Below, one piece after another: positions 1-8,943 of a stretch of DNA of 34,883 nt. A program made the position numbers and the translations under genes. Below the pieces are notes generated by a model that did no database searches, was not told the DNA's origin, and worked only from the letters and a program-made list of their open reading frames with translations. Origin of the DNA: Rhizobiales bacterium UBA3584 (GTDB taxonomy: Bacteria > Pseudomonadota > Alphaproteobacteria > Rhizobiales > Devosiaceae); the NCBI GenBank assembly GCA_002375765.1, contig DFMV01000059.1:8253-43135 (forward strand), in the 5' to 3' direction. The stretch's first letter is position 1, and every line of letters begins with the position of its first letter.

Positions 1-297
1 GCGATGATCGCTTCATATACTAACTAAACATGCGGAGCGTTCATCGCCCCATGCCGTCTGTCTGGAGCGCTTCCAGAAAAAGTGGGAACCGGTTTTCGGT
101 TCGGAAGCGCGACCAGCAAGAAAGTCATCAGCAAGCCGAGGCGATCTCGCCGTCGGCGGCTCTTGCATGTCTTGAAGAAAGCCCTCCTCCAGCCGGCATC
201 CCAAGCCGAATATGGGTTTCCCCACCCAATCGCTTCGGTTAAGGTCCGCGCCGAATTCTCCCTTCCTTCTGCCAAGACTAAAAGGCCCGCAATTCCC
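1..297. other. Upstream region of dapD, no supported gene
   Basis: I see no convincing gene here. The dapD frame stays open upstream to about position 82, but that stretch reads through a dispersed repeat (62-113) and has no family similarity, so I treat it as non-coding leader. The first 27 bases could be the tail of a preceding reading frame ending in TAA at 25-27, but eight codons are too few to judge. The dapD promoter should lie between the repeat and 297. I cannot pick a convincing -35/-10 pair. Confidence 0.5.
62..113 (-). repeat. Dispersed intergenic repeat, copy 1
   Basis: Read on the minus strand, this stretch aligns along its whole length with 27882-27934. Both begin GTCGCGCTTCCG, have a central GG/CCCACTT core, and end CTGGAAGC then CT..AG. 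The ends form an inverted repeat (GCTTCC / GGAAGC). Sequences with a TTCCCACTTTT core and GGAAGCGCT ends are common between genes in Hyphomicrobiales. It is not coding; the open frames across it are incidental. Confidence 0.75.
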
Positions 298-1143
298 ATG
301 TCCATGAGTGAGCTTGCCGCAACCATCGATGCCGCTTTTGAGGCCCGCGATAGTGTCAATTACCAGACGACCGGCGAAGTGCGCGATGCCGTCAACCAGG
401 CGCTGGGATTGCTCGATTCGGGCCAAGCGCGCGTTGCGGAGAAAGCTGCCGACGGGGAGTGGGTGGTCAATCAGTGGCTCAAAAAGGCCGTGCTGCTCAG
501 CTTCCGCCTCAACGACATGGAAGCCATTCCCGGCGGCCCGGGTGGCGCGCAGTGGTGGGACAAGGTGCCGTCCAAATTTGCCGGCTGGAGCGAGAGCCAG
601 TTCCGCGCCGCAGGTTTCCGCGCCGTCCCCGGCGCCATAGTGCGGCACTCGGCCTTCATCGGCAAAAACGCCATCCTCATGCCGTCCTTCGTCAATCTTG
701 GCGCCTATGTCGACGAGAGCGTCATGGTCGATACATGGGTCACCGTCGGCTCGTGCGCCCAGATCGGCAAGAATGTGCACCTCTCCGGTGGCGTGGGCAT
801 CGGGGGTGTGCTCGAACCGCTTCAGGCCGGACCGGTCATCATCGAGGATCACTGCTTTATCGGCGCGCGTTCCGAGATCGTCGAAGGCGTCGTGGTGGGC
901 GAAGGCTCGGTCATTTCCATGGGCGTTTTCATCGGCCAGTCGACCAAGATCGTCGACCGGACGACGGGCGAAATCTTTTACGGCAAGGTGCCGCCCTATT
1001 CGGTGGTCGTCTCGGGTTCACTCCCCGGCAAACCGCTCCCCAATGGAGAACCCGGCCCGAACCTTTATTGCGCGGTGATCGTCAAGCGGGTCGATGAAAA
1101 GACCCGGTCCAAAACCTCGATCAACGATCTTCTGCGCGACTAG
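298..1143 (+). CDS. dapD: 2,3,4,5-tetrahydropyridine-2,6-dicarboxylate N-succinyltransferase
   Basis: Transfers a succinyl group from succinyl-CoA to tetrahydrodipicolinate in the succinylase branch of diaminopimelate/lysine synthesis in the cytoplasm. From the ATG at 298 the protein is 281 residues, close to the usual length of about 275-285 for the family. The N-terminal helical part begins [10 protein letters not shown]. The C-terminal half is a left-handed beta-helix built from hexapeptide repeats (GKNAIL, GAYVDE, GAVV-like turns, GARSEI, GVFIG), followed by the [11 protein letters not shown] segment typical of DapD. A second ATG lies at 304. Neither start has a strong ribosome site, so the exact start is open by two codons. 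dapE follows after 5 bases, so the two genes are probably co-transcribed. Confidence 0.95.
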   Translation: MSMSELAATIDAAFEARDSVNYQTTGEVRDAVNQALGLLDSGQARVAEKAADGEWVVNQWLKKAVLLSFRLNDMEAIPGGPGGAQWWDKVPSKFAGWSESQFRAAGFRAVPGAIVRHSAFIGKNAILMPSFVNLGAYVDESVMVDTWVTVGSCAQIGKNVHLSGGVGIGGVLEPLQAGPVIIEDHCFIGARSEIVEGVVVGEGSVISMGVFIGQSTKIVDRTTGEIFYGKVPPYSVVVSGSLPGKPLPNGEPGPNLYCAVIVKRVDEKTRSKTSINDLLRD

Positions 1144-1148
1144 CGATC

Positions 1149-2318
1149 ATGAGCAATCGCGCCGTCCCGCTGCTCGCCGATCTGATCCGCCGGCCTTCGG
1201 TCACCCCGATCGAAGAGGGCGTGCTCGACGTGCTCGAAGCCTTCCTTTCTCCGCTCGGGTTTGTCTGCACGCGGCTGAAGTTCGAGGGCGACGGCTCCTA
1301 TCCGGTCGACAACCTCTACGCCACCCGCAAGGGCAAAGAGCCCGGACCACATCTGTTGTTTGCCGGTCACACCGACGTTGTCCCTCCTGGGGATGTCACC
1401 GCCTGGACCCATGATCCGTTTTCCGGCGAAATCGTTGATGGCGTCATGTGGGGCCGCGGCGCCACCGATATGAAAAGCGGCGTCGCCGCCTTCTGCGGTG
1501 CCGTGGCGCAGCTTGCCCAAACTGGCGCGCTGGAAAAGGGCACGGTCTCTCTCGCCATCACAAACGATGAAGAAGCCGACGCGGTAAACGGCACGAAAAA
1601 GCTGATGGAATGGGCCGAGGCGCAAGGCGAGAAATATGATTTCGCCATTGTGGGCGAGCCCTCCTCGTTCGAGGTCTTCGGGGACTCGATCAAGATCGGG
1701 CGGCGCGGGTCGGTTTCGGGCAAGATAACCGTTATCGGCAAGCAGGGGCACGCGGCCTACCCGCAGCGCGCCAACAATCCCATGCCGGTCGCAGCCGAAA
1801 TCGTGCGAGCGCTTTACGTGCCGCTCGATGACGGTACCGAGCACTTCCAGCCCACAAATCTCGAAGTCACCGCGATCGACACCGGCAATCCGGCGTCGAA
1901 TGTCATCCCTGAACGCACCACGCTGCGCTTTAATGTCCGGTTCAACGACATTTGGACCGGCGAGACACTGCTTGCCGAAATCCACCGTCGGCTCGCCGCA
2001 ATCGAATTGCGCGGCTGTCATCTCGAATTCGAACAGCTCGGTCCCATCTCGCGGTGCTTTATCTCCCCGCCCGAGGGGCACGTGTCTCATTTGTGCGACG
2101 TGATGGAAGACTTCAACGGCGTCCGCCCGCTCCTCTCGACCATCGGGGGGACGTCGGACGCACGGTTCATCTCGCTTTATTGCCCTGTCGTCGAATGCGG
2201 CCTGATCGGAGCGACCATGCATCAGGTCGATGAGCGGGTACCGGTCGCCGATGTCGAGCGCCTGGCCGAATTTTACGCCACCTACATCGCCAGCTTTCTG
2301 GCAAGGAAGCAGGCATGA
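1149..2318 (+). CDS. dapE: Succinyl-diaminopimelate desuccinylase
   Basis: Zinc hydrolase of the M20 family that removes succinate from N-succinyl-LL-diaminopimelate, two steps after DapD. The protein has 389 residues, normal for DapE. Visible motifs are GHTDVVPPGD (metal-binding His and active-site Asp), WGRGATDMKSG (bridging Asp), the NDEEADA stretch with the catalytic Glu, GEPSS (metal Glu) and the C-terminal MHQVDERV with the last metal His. The dimerisation lid lies in the middle (GSVSGKITVIGKQGHAAYP). Its stop codon overlaps the start of the next gene by four bases (ATGA), so translation is likely coupled to the downstream membrane protein. Confidence 0.96.
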   Translation: MSNRAVPLLADLIRRPSVTPIEEGVLDVLEAFLSPLGFVCTRLKFEGDGSYPVDNLYATRKGKEPGPHLLFAGHTDVVPPGDVTAWTHDPFSGEIVDGVMWGRGATDMKSGVAAFCGAVAQLAQTGALEKGTVSLAITNDEEADAVNGTKKLMEWAEAQGEKYDFAIVGEPSSFEVFGDSIKIGRRGSVSGKITVIGKQGHAAYPQRANNPMPVAAEIVRALYVPLDDGTEHFQPTNLEVTAIDTGNPASNVIPERTTLRFNVRFNDIWTGETLLAEIHRRLAAIELRGCHLEFEQLGPISRCFISPPEGHVSHLCDVMEDFNGVRPLLSTIGGTSDARFISLYCPVVECGLIGATMHQVDERVPVADVERLAEFYATYIASFLARKQA

Positions 2319-2839
2319 CACTGGAAACGCTCAAGCAGGCCGGAGCCGGCTGGTCGAAGATCCTGGGCAGGCGCCCCGATTGGCAAAGCCATTTTCGCTT
2401 TGACGCCGAGGGCATGAATGGTGGTTTCCTTGCCTTTGGCGCCGCCGTTCTGGTTGCCATCGTTCTGGCAACGCTGCGGTTCGGCTTTCCCCCGCCCCTG
2501 GCCATGGCACTTGTCGTCGTCCAGCATCTGCTTCCGCTTCTGGCCCTGTTCATTGCCACGGGACTGGTCGCACGCCTGAGCGCCTTTTCCGGTTCCACCG
2601 CGAGCTTTGTGGTTCCTGGCCTCTACCTTCTGGCGGCGATGAAACTTGTCGAGGGTCTCGCAACGCTTCTGGGCGTACCGCTGGCCGGCGCCATACTGGC
2701 CGTTACCGGCATTCTAGGCTTCCGGCTGGCACAGGCAAACGGGCTGAGCCTCCCCACCGCGATCGGGTACGGGCTGGCCCTGTTCGTGCTGCTTGCGGTC
2801 CTGCCCATCGCCCTCTACATGTTGGTCAACGCCTTTTAG
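2315..2839 (+). CDS. Small integral membrane protein, first of three related copies
   Basis: I do not recognise a named family. The 174-residue protein has a short cytoplasmic-looking N-terminus (MTLETLKQAGAGWSKILGRR) and then four to five hydrophobic segments (roughly 40-62, 70-92, 100-118, 123-140, 148-172). Its first 40 residues resemble those of the next two proteins: a small helix, a W-x-x-(I/L)-x-G-R motif, an aromatic/Asp segment, then a Gly before the first membrane segment. It is the most diverged of the three. It overlaps dapE by four bases and is followed after 14 bases by the second copy. Role unknown; the position suggests co-expression with dapDE, not necessarily a lysine-related function. 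Confidence 0.7.
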   Translation: MTLETLKQAGAGWSKILGRRPDWQSHFRFDAEGMNGGFLAFGAAVLVAIVLATLRFGFPPPLAMALVVVQHLLPLLALFIATGLVARLSAFSGSTASFVVPGLYLLAAMKLVEGLATLLGVPLAGAILAVTGILGFRLAQANGLSLPTAIGYGLALFVLLAVLPIALYMLVNAF

Positions 2840-2853
2840 AAAGCCATTCTTTC

Positions 2854-3423
2854 GTGTCCCAAGCCCAGCCGACCCTTTTGGAAGAAACCCGTTCCGCTGT
2901 TGCCGGAACCTGGCGGCTGATTGTGGGGCGGCGCGACGCGCCGGGTTATTTCTTCACCGACATGCGCGGGCTCATCTCAAGCTTTATCGCGCTCTTGGTT
3001 TCGGTGGCCGTCACCTTTCTCATTTCGGCGCTTGTGGCCCCGGGAGAGGCTGAGGTCTCGACCTTCGCCGCGCTGGTTCAGAATGCATTGCTTTATGCCG
3101 GGATCATGGGCGGGTCGTGGGTCGTTTTGCGCCTCACCGGGCTCACCGAGAAGTTCGCGGCCTTCGTTACAGTCGAAAACTGGGTGAACGCCGTCGTCTC
3201 GATCGCACTCGCCTTTGTCGCGCTGGTGACCACCAGCGCGGAACTGATCCTGCTTCTGGCCGTGGTCATCGGTTTTCTGGCCCGCATCAACAATGCACGG
3301 CTGGTGGTGGGCATGAAGGCCGGACAGATCGTCATGCTCATCGTCGTCCAGACCATAGGCATGCTGGTTGCCCTGCTTGCCGTGGGGGTTCTTTACGGTC
3401 CCGTGCCCACCCCCGAGATCTGA
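2854..3423 (+). CDS. Small integral membrane protein, second related copy
   Basis: This 189-residue protein starts at a GTG. After the N-terminal motif EETRSAVAGTWRLIVGRRDA it has about five predicted membrane segments (roughly 45-65, 75-95, 108-130, 132-152, 160-182). It matches the third copy in several blocks: SAV-GTW near residue 15, G-SSFIALLV at the first membrane segment, NWVNA near 108-113, and an acidic/Asn motif followed by a G-V-M segment near the end. There is no signal peptide and no catalytic motif that I can see. The pair look like products of a tandem duplication. The overall shape (four or five helices, about 190 residues) recalls Yip1/DUF-type membrane proteins, but I would not assign a family. 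Confidence 0.72.
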   Translation: MSQAQPTLLEETRSAVAGTWRLIVGRRDAPGYFFTDMRGLISSFIALLVSVAVTFLISALVAPGEAEVSTFAALVQNALLYAGIMGGSWVVLRLTGLTEKFAAFVTVENWVNAVVSIALAFVALVTTSAELILLLAVVIGFLARINNARLVVGMKAGQIVMLIVVQTIGMLVALLAVGVLYGPVPTPEI

Positions 3424-3428
3424 CCGGG

Positions 3429-4031
3429 GTGGTAGACCGCCGATCGAAATTGATCGAAGAAGGCGCCTCGGCTGTCGGGGGTACCTGGAACCTGATGCTG
3501 GGGCGCCCCGATGCCCTTTCCCGGTTCGACTTCTCCCAGCGTGGACTTGCAGGCAGCTTCATTGCCCTGATTGTGGCGTTTGTCGTCTTCACGGCCATTA
3601 CGGAAATGGGCGCCGCGGCCCGGCAAACCATGTCGCCTGCCGGTCAACTCTTCATCACCGGCACCCTGATCGCAGCCCGCTTCGTCGCGCTGCGGGTTGT
3701 CCTGCCGTGCCTTGATGCGCTGCATGGTTTCCGACCCGTCATGGTTGCCAGCAACTGGGTCAATGCCATCGCGGTCGGAGGGCTGGTTGGAGTGACGTTT
3801 TGTGTCGCTTTCGCTGGCGCGCTGATGCTTGGCCCGACAGCGGGCGAAACGCTTGTCGCGATCATCCTGACGCTGTGGGCAGCCATCGCCATCGCCACCT
3901 TTATCGCAGAAATCAACATTCTGCGTATCATTGCAGGGTTGCGGGGCAGCGAGGTCGTCATGGTGCTGGCGGCTCAGCTCTTTGCTATGATCCTTGCGGT
4001 ATTTATCCTCGCCCAGCTCCCCTTGGACTAA
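3429..4031 (+). CDS. Small integral membrane protein, third related copy
   Basis: The best start is the GTG at 3429, five bases after the stop of the second copy, giving 200 residues. The frame is open further upstream but there it lies inside the preceding gene. N-terminal motif: [20 protein letters not shown], closely parallel to the second copy. Hydrophobic segments follow at about 45-62, 75-95, 112-135, 140-160 and 172-196. The shared NWVNA motif is present before the third segment. The gene ends in a four-base overlap with the convergent truA stop. Function unknown. Upstream residues beyond the GTG are unlikely to be translated, but the start has not been tested. Confidence 0.7.
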   Translation: MVDRRSKLIEEGASAVGGTWNLMLGRPDALSRFDFSQRGLAGSFIALIVAFVVFTAITEMGAAARQTMSPAGQLFITGTLIAARFVALRVVLPCLDALHGFRPVMVASNWVNAIAVGGLVGVTFCVAFAGALMLGPTAGETLVAIILTLWAAIAIATFIAEINILRIIAGLRGSEVVMVLAAQLFAMILAVFILAQLPLD

Positions 4032-4765
4032 TAATCGATCGCCATCAGGTAGAGCCCGGAGGATGGAGCCATGGCCCCACACCGCGACCTGTCCTGCGCG
4101 TCGAGCGCCGCCTTCAGACCAGTCACTGGCCAGCGCCCCTCCCCCACAAGCTTCAGTGATCCGGTCATGGAGCGCACCTGATGATGCAAAAAGGCGCGCG
4201 CCGACGCTTCGATGATGATCAGATCGCCGTCACGCTTGACGTCCAGCCTGTCCAGCGTGCGAAGGGGGGAATTGGCTTGGCATTGGGCGGACCGGAAGGT
4301 CGTGAAATCGTGCCGCCCCAGAATGGTCTGCGCGGCCTCTTGCATGGCTTTCTCGTCGAGCGGCACCGCCACGTGCCAAACCCTGTTGGCCTCCAGAGCC
4401 GGACGGGCGCGGCGATTGAGGATCAAATAGCGATAATGGCGCGCTTTGGCCGAAAAGCGCGCTTCGAAGTCCCCGCCGACCAATTGGCAGTCCAGAATGG
4501 CGATCGGGTGGGGCTTGAGATGGTAATTCAGCGCCTCGGACACGCGGAAGGGGTCCCATTCGCGTTCGAGGTCGAAATGGGCCACCTGCCCCCGTGCATG
4601 AACCCCCGCATCGGTGCGGCCCGCCGTCTGGGTGCGCACGGCCTCGCCGGAAAAGGCTTCGATGGCAATTTCGATTGCTTCCTGCACCGAAAGCGCATCG
4701 GCCTGGCGCTGCCAGCCCACGAAGGGCGTTCCGTCATATTCGATGGTCAGCTTGTAGCGGGGCAT
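4028..4765 (-). CDS. truA: tRNA pseudouridine(38-40) synthase
   Basis: Converts uridines 38-40 of the anticodon arm to pseudouridine. The 245-residue length is normal. The N-terminus [19 protein letters not shown] is the TruA signature. [18 protein letters not shown] carries the catalytic Asp, and the C-terminal block [15 protein letters not shown] is the second conserved segment. It shares one base with the upstream fmt gene, so the two are translationally coupled. With def it forms a minus-strand group acting on tRNA and initiation. The 3' end overlaps the convergent membrane-protein gene by four bases. Confidence 0.96.
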   Translation of the reverse strand: MPRYKLTIEYDGTPFVGWQRQADALSVQEAIEIAIEAFSGEAVRTQTAGRTDAGVHARGQVAHFDLEREWDPFRVSEALNYHLKPHPIAILDCQLVGGDFEARFSAKARHYRYLILNRRARPALEANRVWHVAVPLDEKAMQEAAQTILGRHDFTTFRSAQCQANSPLRTLDRLDVKRDGDLIIIEASARAFLHHQVRSMTGSLKLVGEGRWPVTGLKAALDAQDRSRCGAMAPSSGLYLMAIDY

Positions 4766-5688
4766 CAGCCCACCTGGCGCCCGGTCAAATCGCCCGCCCC
4801 GCGCAAGAAGGCTTCAGCATCCATTGCACCCTTGCCTTCGCGTTGTACCTGCCTGAACCGCACGGCGCCTTGCCCGCAAGCAATCGTCAGCCCCTCAAGC
4901 ACGGTGCCAGGCTCGCCTTGCCCTTCGGTCAAGGTCGAGCGCAGCGCCTTGACCCGCACCGGCTTGCCGCCAAGCTCGATCTCGAACCACGCGCCAGGGA
5001 AAGGCGACAGGCCGCGGACATGGTTATGAACCTCTTGTGCGGGCCGGGAAAAATCGATCCGTGTCTCGGCCTTCTCGATCTTTTTGGCGTAGGTGGCGCC
5101 ATCATCGGGCTGAGCGGTGAATTCGAGAGCGTCACGGTCAAGCGCCGACAGCGCCCGGCCCATCAGGTCCGCGCCGGTGCGCATCATTTCGTCATGGAGT
5201 TCGCCCGCCGTCATGTCCGGGCCGATGGAGATGAAATCGACAAGGCTTACCGGACCGGTATCGAGCCCTTCTTCCATCCTCATCACCGAGACCGCCGTGC
5301 GCTCGTCCCCCGCCATGATGGCCCTCTGGATGGGCGCGGCACCCCGCCAGCGCGGCAAGAGCGAGCCGTGCAAATTCAGACATCCCTTTTCGGGCGCTTC
5401 AAGCACCGCAGGCGGCAGCAGCAGGCCGTAGGCGACGACCACCGCCACTTCCGCGCCCAGCGCCGCAAAGGTCGCGACGTCGGCGGAGTCCTTGAAATTT
5501 TTCGGTGTGAACACCGGAATGCCGAACTCTTCGGCCGCCAGGTGCACCGGCGATTTACGCTCGGCCTGGCCGCGTCCCGCGGGCCTGGGCGCACGCGTAT
5601 AGCACGCAACGACCTCATGACCGCGCATGACGATCTCGGTCAGCGTGGGCACGGCGAAATCGGGGGTGCCCATGAAGACGACGCGCAT
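4765..5688 (-). CDS. fmt: Methionyl-tRNA formyltransferase
   Basis: Formylates Met-tRNA(fMet) with 10-formyl-tetrahydrofolate so that translation can start. The 307-residue length is usual. The N-terminal formyltransferase domain begins [16 protein letters not shown] and carries [16 protein letters not shown] with the catalytic Asn and His; the matching Asp is in GLDTGP. The C-terminal OB-like domain starts near residue 205. Directly upstream, after 42 bases, is def, the enzyme that later removes the formyl group. def-fmt pairing is common in bacteria. Confidence 0.96.
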   Translation of the reverse strand: MRVVFMGTPDFAVPTLTEIVMRGHEVVACYTRAPRPAGRGQAERKSPVHLAAEEFGIPVFTPKNFKDSADVATFAALGAEVAVVVAYGLLLPPAVLEAPEKGCLNLHGSLLPRWRGAAPIQRAIMAGDERTAVSVMRMEEGLDTGPVSLVDFISIGPDMTAGELHDEMMRTGADLMGRALSALDRDALEFTAQPDDGATYAKKIEKAETRIDFSRPAQEVHNHVRGLSPFPGAWFEIELGGKPVRVKALRSTLTEGQGEPGTVLEGLTIACGQGAVRFRQVQREGKGAMDAEAFLRGAGDLTGRQVG

Positions 5689-5730
5689 CGGATTGCCCTT
5701 CGATTTCGAGACGGATGGACGGCGCGCAGA

Positions 5731-6246
5731 TCAGCTGGCGAGCCGGGCCTTTTTCTGGAACTTCTTGTTCACGCGGTCGCGCTTGAGGCGCGAAAGGTAG
5801 TCGATATAGAGCACGCCATCGAGATGGTCGATCTCGTGCTGCATGCAGACCGCAAGGCGACCCGTCGCGTGGCGGGTGATTTCCTCACCCTGCGGTGTGA
5901 AATATTTGACTGTGACCTCGGCGGGCCGTTCGACCTCGTAATAGAGCTCGGGGATCGACAGGCACCCTTCCTCGGACACAGCGGTTTGTTCGCTCAGGCC
6001 GACGATCTCGGGATTGACCATGGCGATCTTGCCGGAGTCCGGATTTTCCTCGTCGGCCAGATCGATCACCACCACACGCTTCATATAGCCGATCTGCGGA
6101 CCGGCCAGCCCGATGCCGGGCGCGTCGTACATGGTTTCAAACATGTCATCGACGGTCTTTTGGAGGTCTTCATCGAACGCCTCGACGGGCTCGGCCACCT
6201 TGCGGAGCAGAGGATCGGGCAGGATGAGGATTTCGCGTACGGCCAT
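5731..6246 (-). CDS. def: Peptide deformylase
   Basis: Metalloprotease that removes the N-formyl group from nascent proteins at the ribosome. It has 171 residues. All three family motifs are visible: GIGLAGPQ (44-51; the usual Ala-Ala is Ala-Gly-Pro here), EGCLS (93-97, metal Cys 95) and HEIDH (137-141, two metal His and the catalytic Glu). The basic C-terminal tail (KKFQKKARLAS) is typical of alphaproteobacterial forms. It is the first gene of the def-fmt-truA group and is divergent from rmuC across about 105 bases. Confidence 0.96.
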   Translation of the reverse strand: MAVREILILPDPLLRKVAEPVEAFDEDLQKTVDDMFETMYDAPGIGLAGPQIGYMKRVVVIDLADEENPDSGKIAMVNPEIVGLSEQTAVSEEGCLSIPELYYEVERPAEVTVKYFTPQGEEITRHATGRLAVCMQHEIDHLDGVLYIDYLSRLKRDRVNKKFQKKARLAS

Positions 6247-6351
6247 TCAATAATCTCGGAATTGGTGTGTGACGCACTGGTTAATGCAGGTGTACCACGC
6301 GGGTCAAGCAAAGCGGATATGGGAAGGGGCGAATCAGATAACAAGAACATT

Positions 6352-7497
6352 ATGGAAACAGTGCTCTTTGACATCGGCGGAACGCCCATAACCATCCTTG
6401 AAGCCCTGGCCGGCGGGCTGGCGATAGCGGTGCTCGGGCTCATTATCGTCCTGATCGGGCAGACCCGCGCCGCACGGCAGCGCGAGGAGCAGGCAGCAAT
6501 CGATGCCGCGCGCAATGCCGAAATGGAACGGCACATGGCCGACATGATGCGCATTCAGTCGGAAATGACTGGTCGCATGCAGACCATGAGCGAAATTTTC
6601 GGCACGCGAACCTCCGATCTTGCCCGGGTTCTCACCGAGCGGATCGATGCCAATTCGCACCGGGTCAACCAGTCGATGACTGAAAATCGAACCAAGACCG
6701 ACGAAACGCTCACCAAGCTCAATGAACGGCTTGCGGTGATCGACAGAGCGCAGACCAACATCACCCAATTGTCGGGCGAAATTGTTTCGCTGCAATCGAT
6801 CCTGTCCAACAAGCAGCAGCGCGGCGCATTCGGTCAGGGGCGCATGGAGGCGATCATCGCCGATGGTCTGGCGCCCAATTCATATGAGTTTCAGGTTACG
6901 CTTTCCAACAATTCACGGCCCGATGCGCTCATCCATATGCCAAACAATGCACCATCGCTGGTGATCGATGCCAAATTTCCCCTCGAAGGCTGGCAGCGGA
7001 TCACCGATGCGGAAACCCCCGAGGCGGTGCGCGCCGCCATGACCGGATTTCGCAACGATTGCACAACGCACATCAAGGCGATTTCGGAGAAATACCTGAT
7101 CGCGGGAGAAACCCAAGATACCGCCTTTATGTTCGTGCCCTCGGAATCGATCTTTGCCGATCTGCACGAGCGGTTCGAGGACGTCGTACAGAAGGCGGCA
7201 CGGGCTCGGGTGGTCATCGTGTCGCCCTCGCTGCTGATGCTGTCGATACAGGTGATTCAGGCGTTGCTGCGCGACGTGCGCATGCGCGAGCAGGCCCATA
7301 TCATCCAGAAGGAAGTCGTCGCGCTTCTCGCCGATGTCGGACGCCTCAATGAGCGGGTCAACAAGCTCCAGAACCATTTCCGGCAGGCCAATCAGGATAT
7401 CGACGACATCCTGATTTCAACCGGCAAGGTGACGCGGCGGGGCGAGAAGATCGAAGCGCTGGAATTCGAAGAGGAACGGCCTTCACTTCTCGAATGA
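6352..7497 (+). CDS. rmuC: RmuC-family DNA recombination protein
   Basis: RmuC proteins limit DNA rearrangements and contain a nuclease-like domain. Biochemical activity in this group is poorly defined. From the ATG at 6352 the protein has 381 residues: a membrane segment at about 14-36, a long coiled coil (about 40-155), then the RmuC domain, with PNSYEFQVTLSN, LVIDAKFPLEGW, FMFVPSESIFADLHE and VVIVSPSLLM. An alternative ATG at 6319 adds 11 residues. The frame is open far upstream, but there it is antisense to def and fmt and should be ignored. A small acidic gene follows after 61 bases. Confidence 0.93.
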   Translation: METVLFDIGGTPITILEALAGGLAIAVLGLIIVLIGQTRAARQREEQAAIDAARNAEMERHMADMMRIQSEMTGRMQTMSEIFGTRTSDLARVLTERIDANSHRVNQSMTENRTKTDETLTKLNERLAVIDRAQTNITQLSGEIVSLQSILSNKQQRGAFGQGRMEAIIADGLAPNSYEFQVTLSNNSRPDALIHMPNNAPSLVIDAKFPLEGWQRITDAETPEAVRAAMTGFRNDCTTHIKAISEKYLIAGETQDTAFMFVPSESIFADLHERFEDVVQKAARARVVIVSPSLLMLSIQVIQALLRDVRMREQAHIIQKEVVALLADVGRLNERVNKLQNHFRQANQDIDDILISTGKVTRRGEKIEALEFEEERPSLLE

Positions 7498-7558
7498 TCT
7501 GGCAACCTTGGCAAGGCTGCCGCGTTGTCCCGGCACGATCATGCCAAGGAGGAGAGCG

Positions 7559-7966
7559 ATGGCAGAACATCCCCATGAAGGTCGCGTCATCCCGGTCGAT
7601 CAGGCGCTCGGCGATGAGGCGAACCCTCGCGCCACACTCATGCCCATGAGCCTGGATGAGGTTAATGACTATCTCTACGACGAAAGCCGCCCGGCCGAGG
7701 AGCGACTCGACCGCCTGCGCGAGATTTCAGACAACCTCGCGGGATTGGAAGCATCCGATGTCGGGAGCGATATCGACACGTTGCGCGATGAGGTCCAGGC
7801 GGCCATCGCAGCGCTGGAGGGCGCCGGTCGCGCCGCGCCTGAAGATGCCGCGACCAGCTTTGATCCGGCAGATCATATCGAAAGCCAGTCACCCGATGAT
7901 GATGACGCGATTTCACGCATCACAGGCGAACCCGATAACGAAGGCTACGAGGACAAGCCCGAGTGA
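7559..7966 (+). CDS. Small acidic protein of unknown function
   Basis: A 135-residue protein, chosen from the ATG at 7559 because it has a near-perfect ribosome site (AAGGAGGAG) eight bases upstream; the frame is open slightly further. It is rich in Asp and Glu, has no membrane segment or signal peptide and no recognised motif. The middle (about residues 30-85) should be helical (SLDEVNDYL, EERLDRLREISDNL, TLRDEVQAAIAALEG). The C-terminus is disordered and acidic (SPDDDDAIS and a last EDKPE). It lies downstream of rmuC and convergent with recR, and may be co-transcribed with rmuC. Confidence 0.75.
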   Translation: MAEHPHEGRVIPVDQALGDEANPRATLMPMSLDEVNDYLYDESRPAEERLDRLREISDNLAGLEASDVGSDIDTLRDEVQAAIAALEGAGRAAPEDAATSFDPADHIESQSPDDDDAISRITGEPDNEGYEDKPE

Positions 7967-8003
7967 ACGAATTTCGGGCTGGCGCGCGAATGGCAAATGC
8001 CGG

Positions 8004-8606
8004 TCAAAATCGGGTGCGGGCCTTGAGGGCCTGGCTGAGCGTCCCTTCGTCGAGATAATCCAGTTCGCCACCAACCGGGACGCCGTGAGCCAGACGGGTT
8101 ATGGTGATTCCGGTATCGGCGAGCCGATCGGTGATGTAATGGGCCGTGGTCTGCCCTTCGACAGTGGCATTAACCCCAAGAACGATTTCAGAATAGTCAG
8201 GCGCTCGACGGATCAGCTGATCAATGGAAAGATCGTCGGGACCCACCCCGTCAAGCGGGGAGAGTACACCTCCCAACACGTGGTAACGCACCTGCCCGAT
8301 ACCGGCGCGCTCAAGAGCCCAAAGGTCGGCCACATCTTCGACAACAATCAACAACCCCGATTCAGCACGGCGCGGGTCCGAGCAGATCGTGCAGGGGGAG
8401 ATGGTATCGATATTGCCGCAGGTCTGGCAGACTTTGACAGCCTCAATGGCACGCTCTAGCGCAGCAGCGAGCGGGGCCATCAGCTGTTCTTTCTTCTTTA
8501 TCAGATGAAGAACGGCGCGGCGGCCCGAGCGCGGGCCCAAACCCGGCAGGCGCGAGAGAAGCTGGATGAGTTGTTCGATTTCCGGCCCGCCGGAGGTGTT
8601 CGCCAT
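8004..8606 (-). CDS. recR: Recombination mediator protein RecR
   Basis: Works with RecF and RecO to load RecA on gapped DNA. The protein has 200 residues: N-terminal helix-hairpin-helix ([19 protein letters not shown]), a four-cysteine zinc finger at Cys60, Cys63, Cys72 and Cys75, then the Toprim domain ([15 protein letters not shown]) with [16 protein letters not shown], and a C-terminal region containing [11 protein letters not shown] and [15 protein letters not shown]. It is the third gene in dnaX-ybaB-recR, a widespread order, and starts 13 bases after the YbaB gene. Confidence 0.96.
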   Translation of the reverse strand: MANTSGGPEIEQLIQLLSRLPGLGPRSGRRAVLHLIKKKEQLMAPLAAALERAIEAVKVCQTCGNIDTISPCTICSDPRRAESGLLIVVEDVADLWALERAGIGQVRYHVLGGVLSPLDGVGPDDLSIDQLIRRAPDYSEIVLGVNATVEGQTTAHYITDRLADTGITITRLAHGVPVGGELDYLDEGTLSQALKARTRF

Positions 8607-8619
8607 GTCGCCCCGATTC

Positions 8620-8943
8620 CTAGAACGGGAACTTCATGCCCGGCGGGATCGGAAGACCCTCGGTCATTTCACCCATTTTTTTCTGCAGGAATTCCTCGCC
8701 CTTGCGGCGCGCATCGGCGTGAGCGGCAACAATAAGGTCTTCAAGGATTTCAGCCTCTTCAGGCTTGAGCAGCGAAGGATCGAACTTGACGCCCTGCAGA
8801 TCGCCTTTGGCGGTCATGGTCACCGTGACCATGCCGGCCCCGGCCGTTCCTTCAACCACATGGGCGGCTGCCTCGGCCTGCATCTCCTGGGCCCGCTGCT
8901 GGAATTCCTGGGCCTTCTTCATCATGCCCATAAGATCTTTCAT
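8620..8943 (-). CDS. YbaB/EbfC family nucleoid-associated protein
   Basis: A 107-residue DNA-binding protein of the YbaB/EbfC family, which forms tweezer-like dimers and helps organise DNA. The N-terminus [21 protein letters not shown] and the core [23 protein letters not shown] are diagnostic, and the length is standard. Its start overlaps the end of dnaX by four bases and recR follows, so the three genes form one unit. Family members bind DNA; the specific role here is inferred only from position. Confidence 0.94.
   Translation of the reverse strand: MKDLMGMMKKAQEFQQRAQEMQAEAAAHVVEGTAGAGMVTVTMTAKGDLQGVKFDPSLLKPEEAEILEDLIVAAHADARRKGEEFLQKKMGEMTEGLPIPPGMKFPF

Noticed and set aside
13..852. 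Long minus-strand frame opposite the dapD 5' half
   Set aside because: Antisense to a clear dapD; no family likeness; its 5' part mirrors hexapeptide-repeat coding and its end reads through a dispersed repeat.
1140..2321. 393-codon minus-strand frame opposite dapE
   Set aside because: Shadow of a GC-rich gene; dapE has all catalytic motifs and the antisense product resembles nothing.
4594..6351. Plus-strand frame running into rmuC from opposite fmt and def
   Set aside because: Upstream part is antisense to two certain genes; only the part from 6352 matches RmuC.
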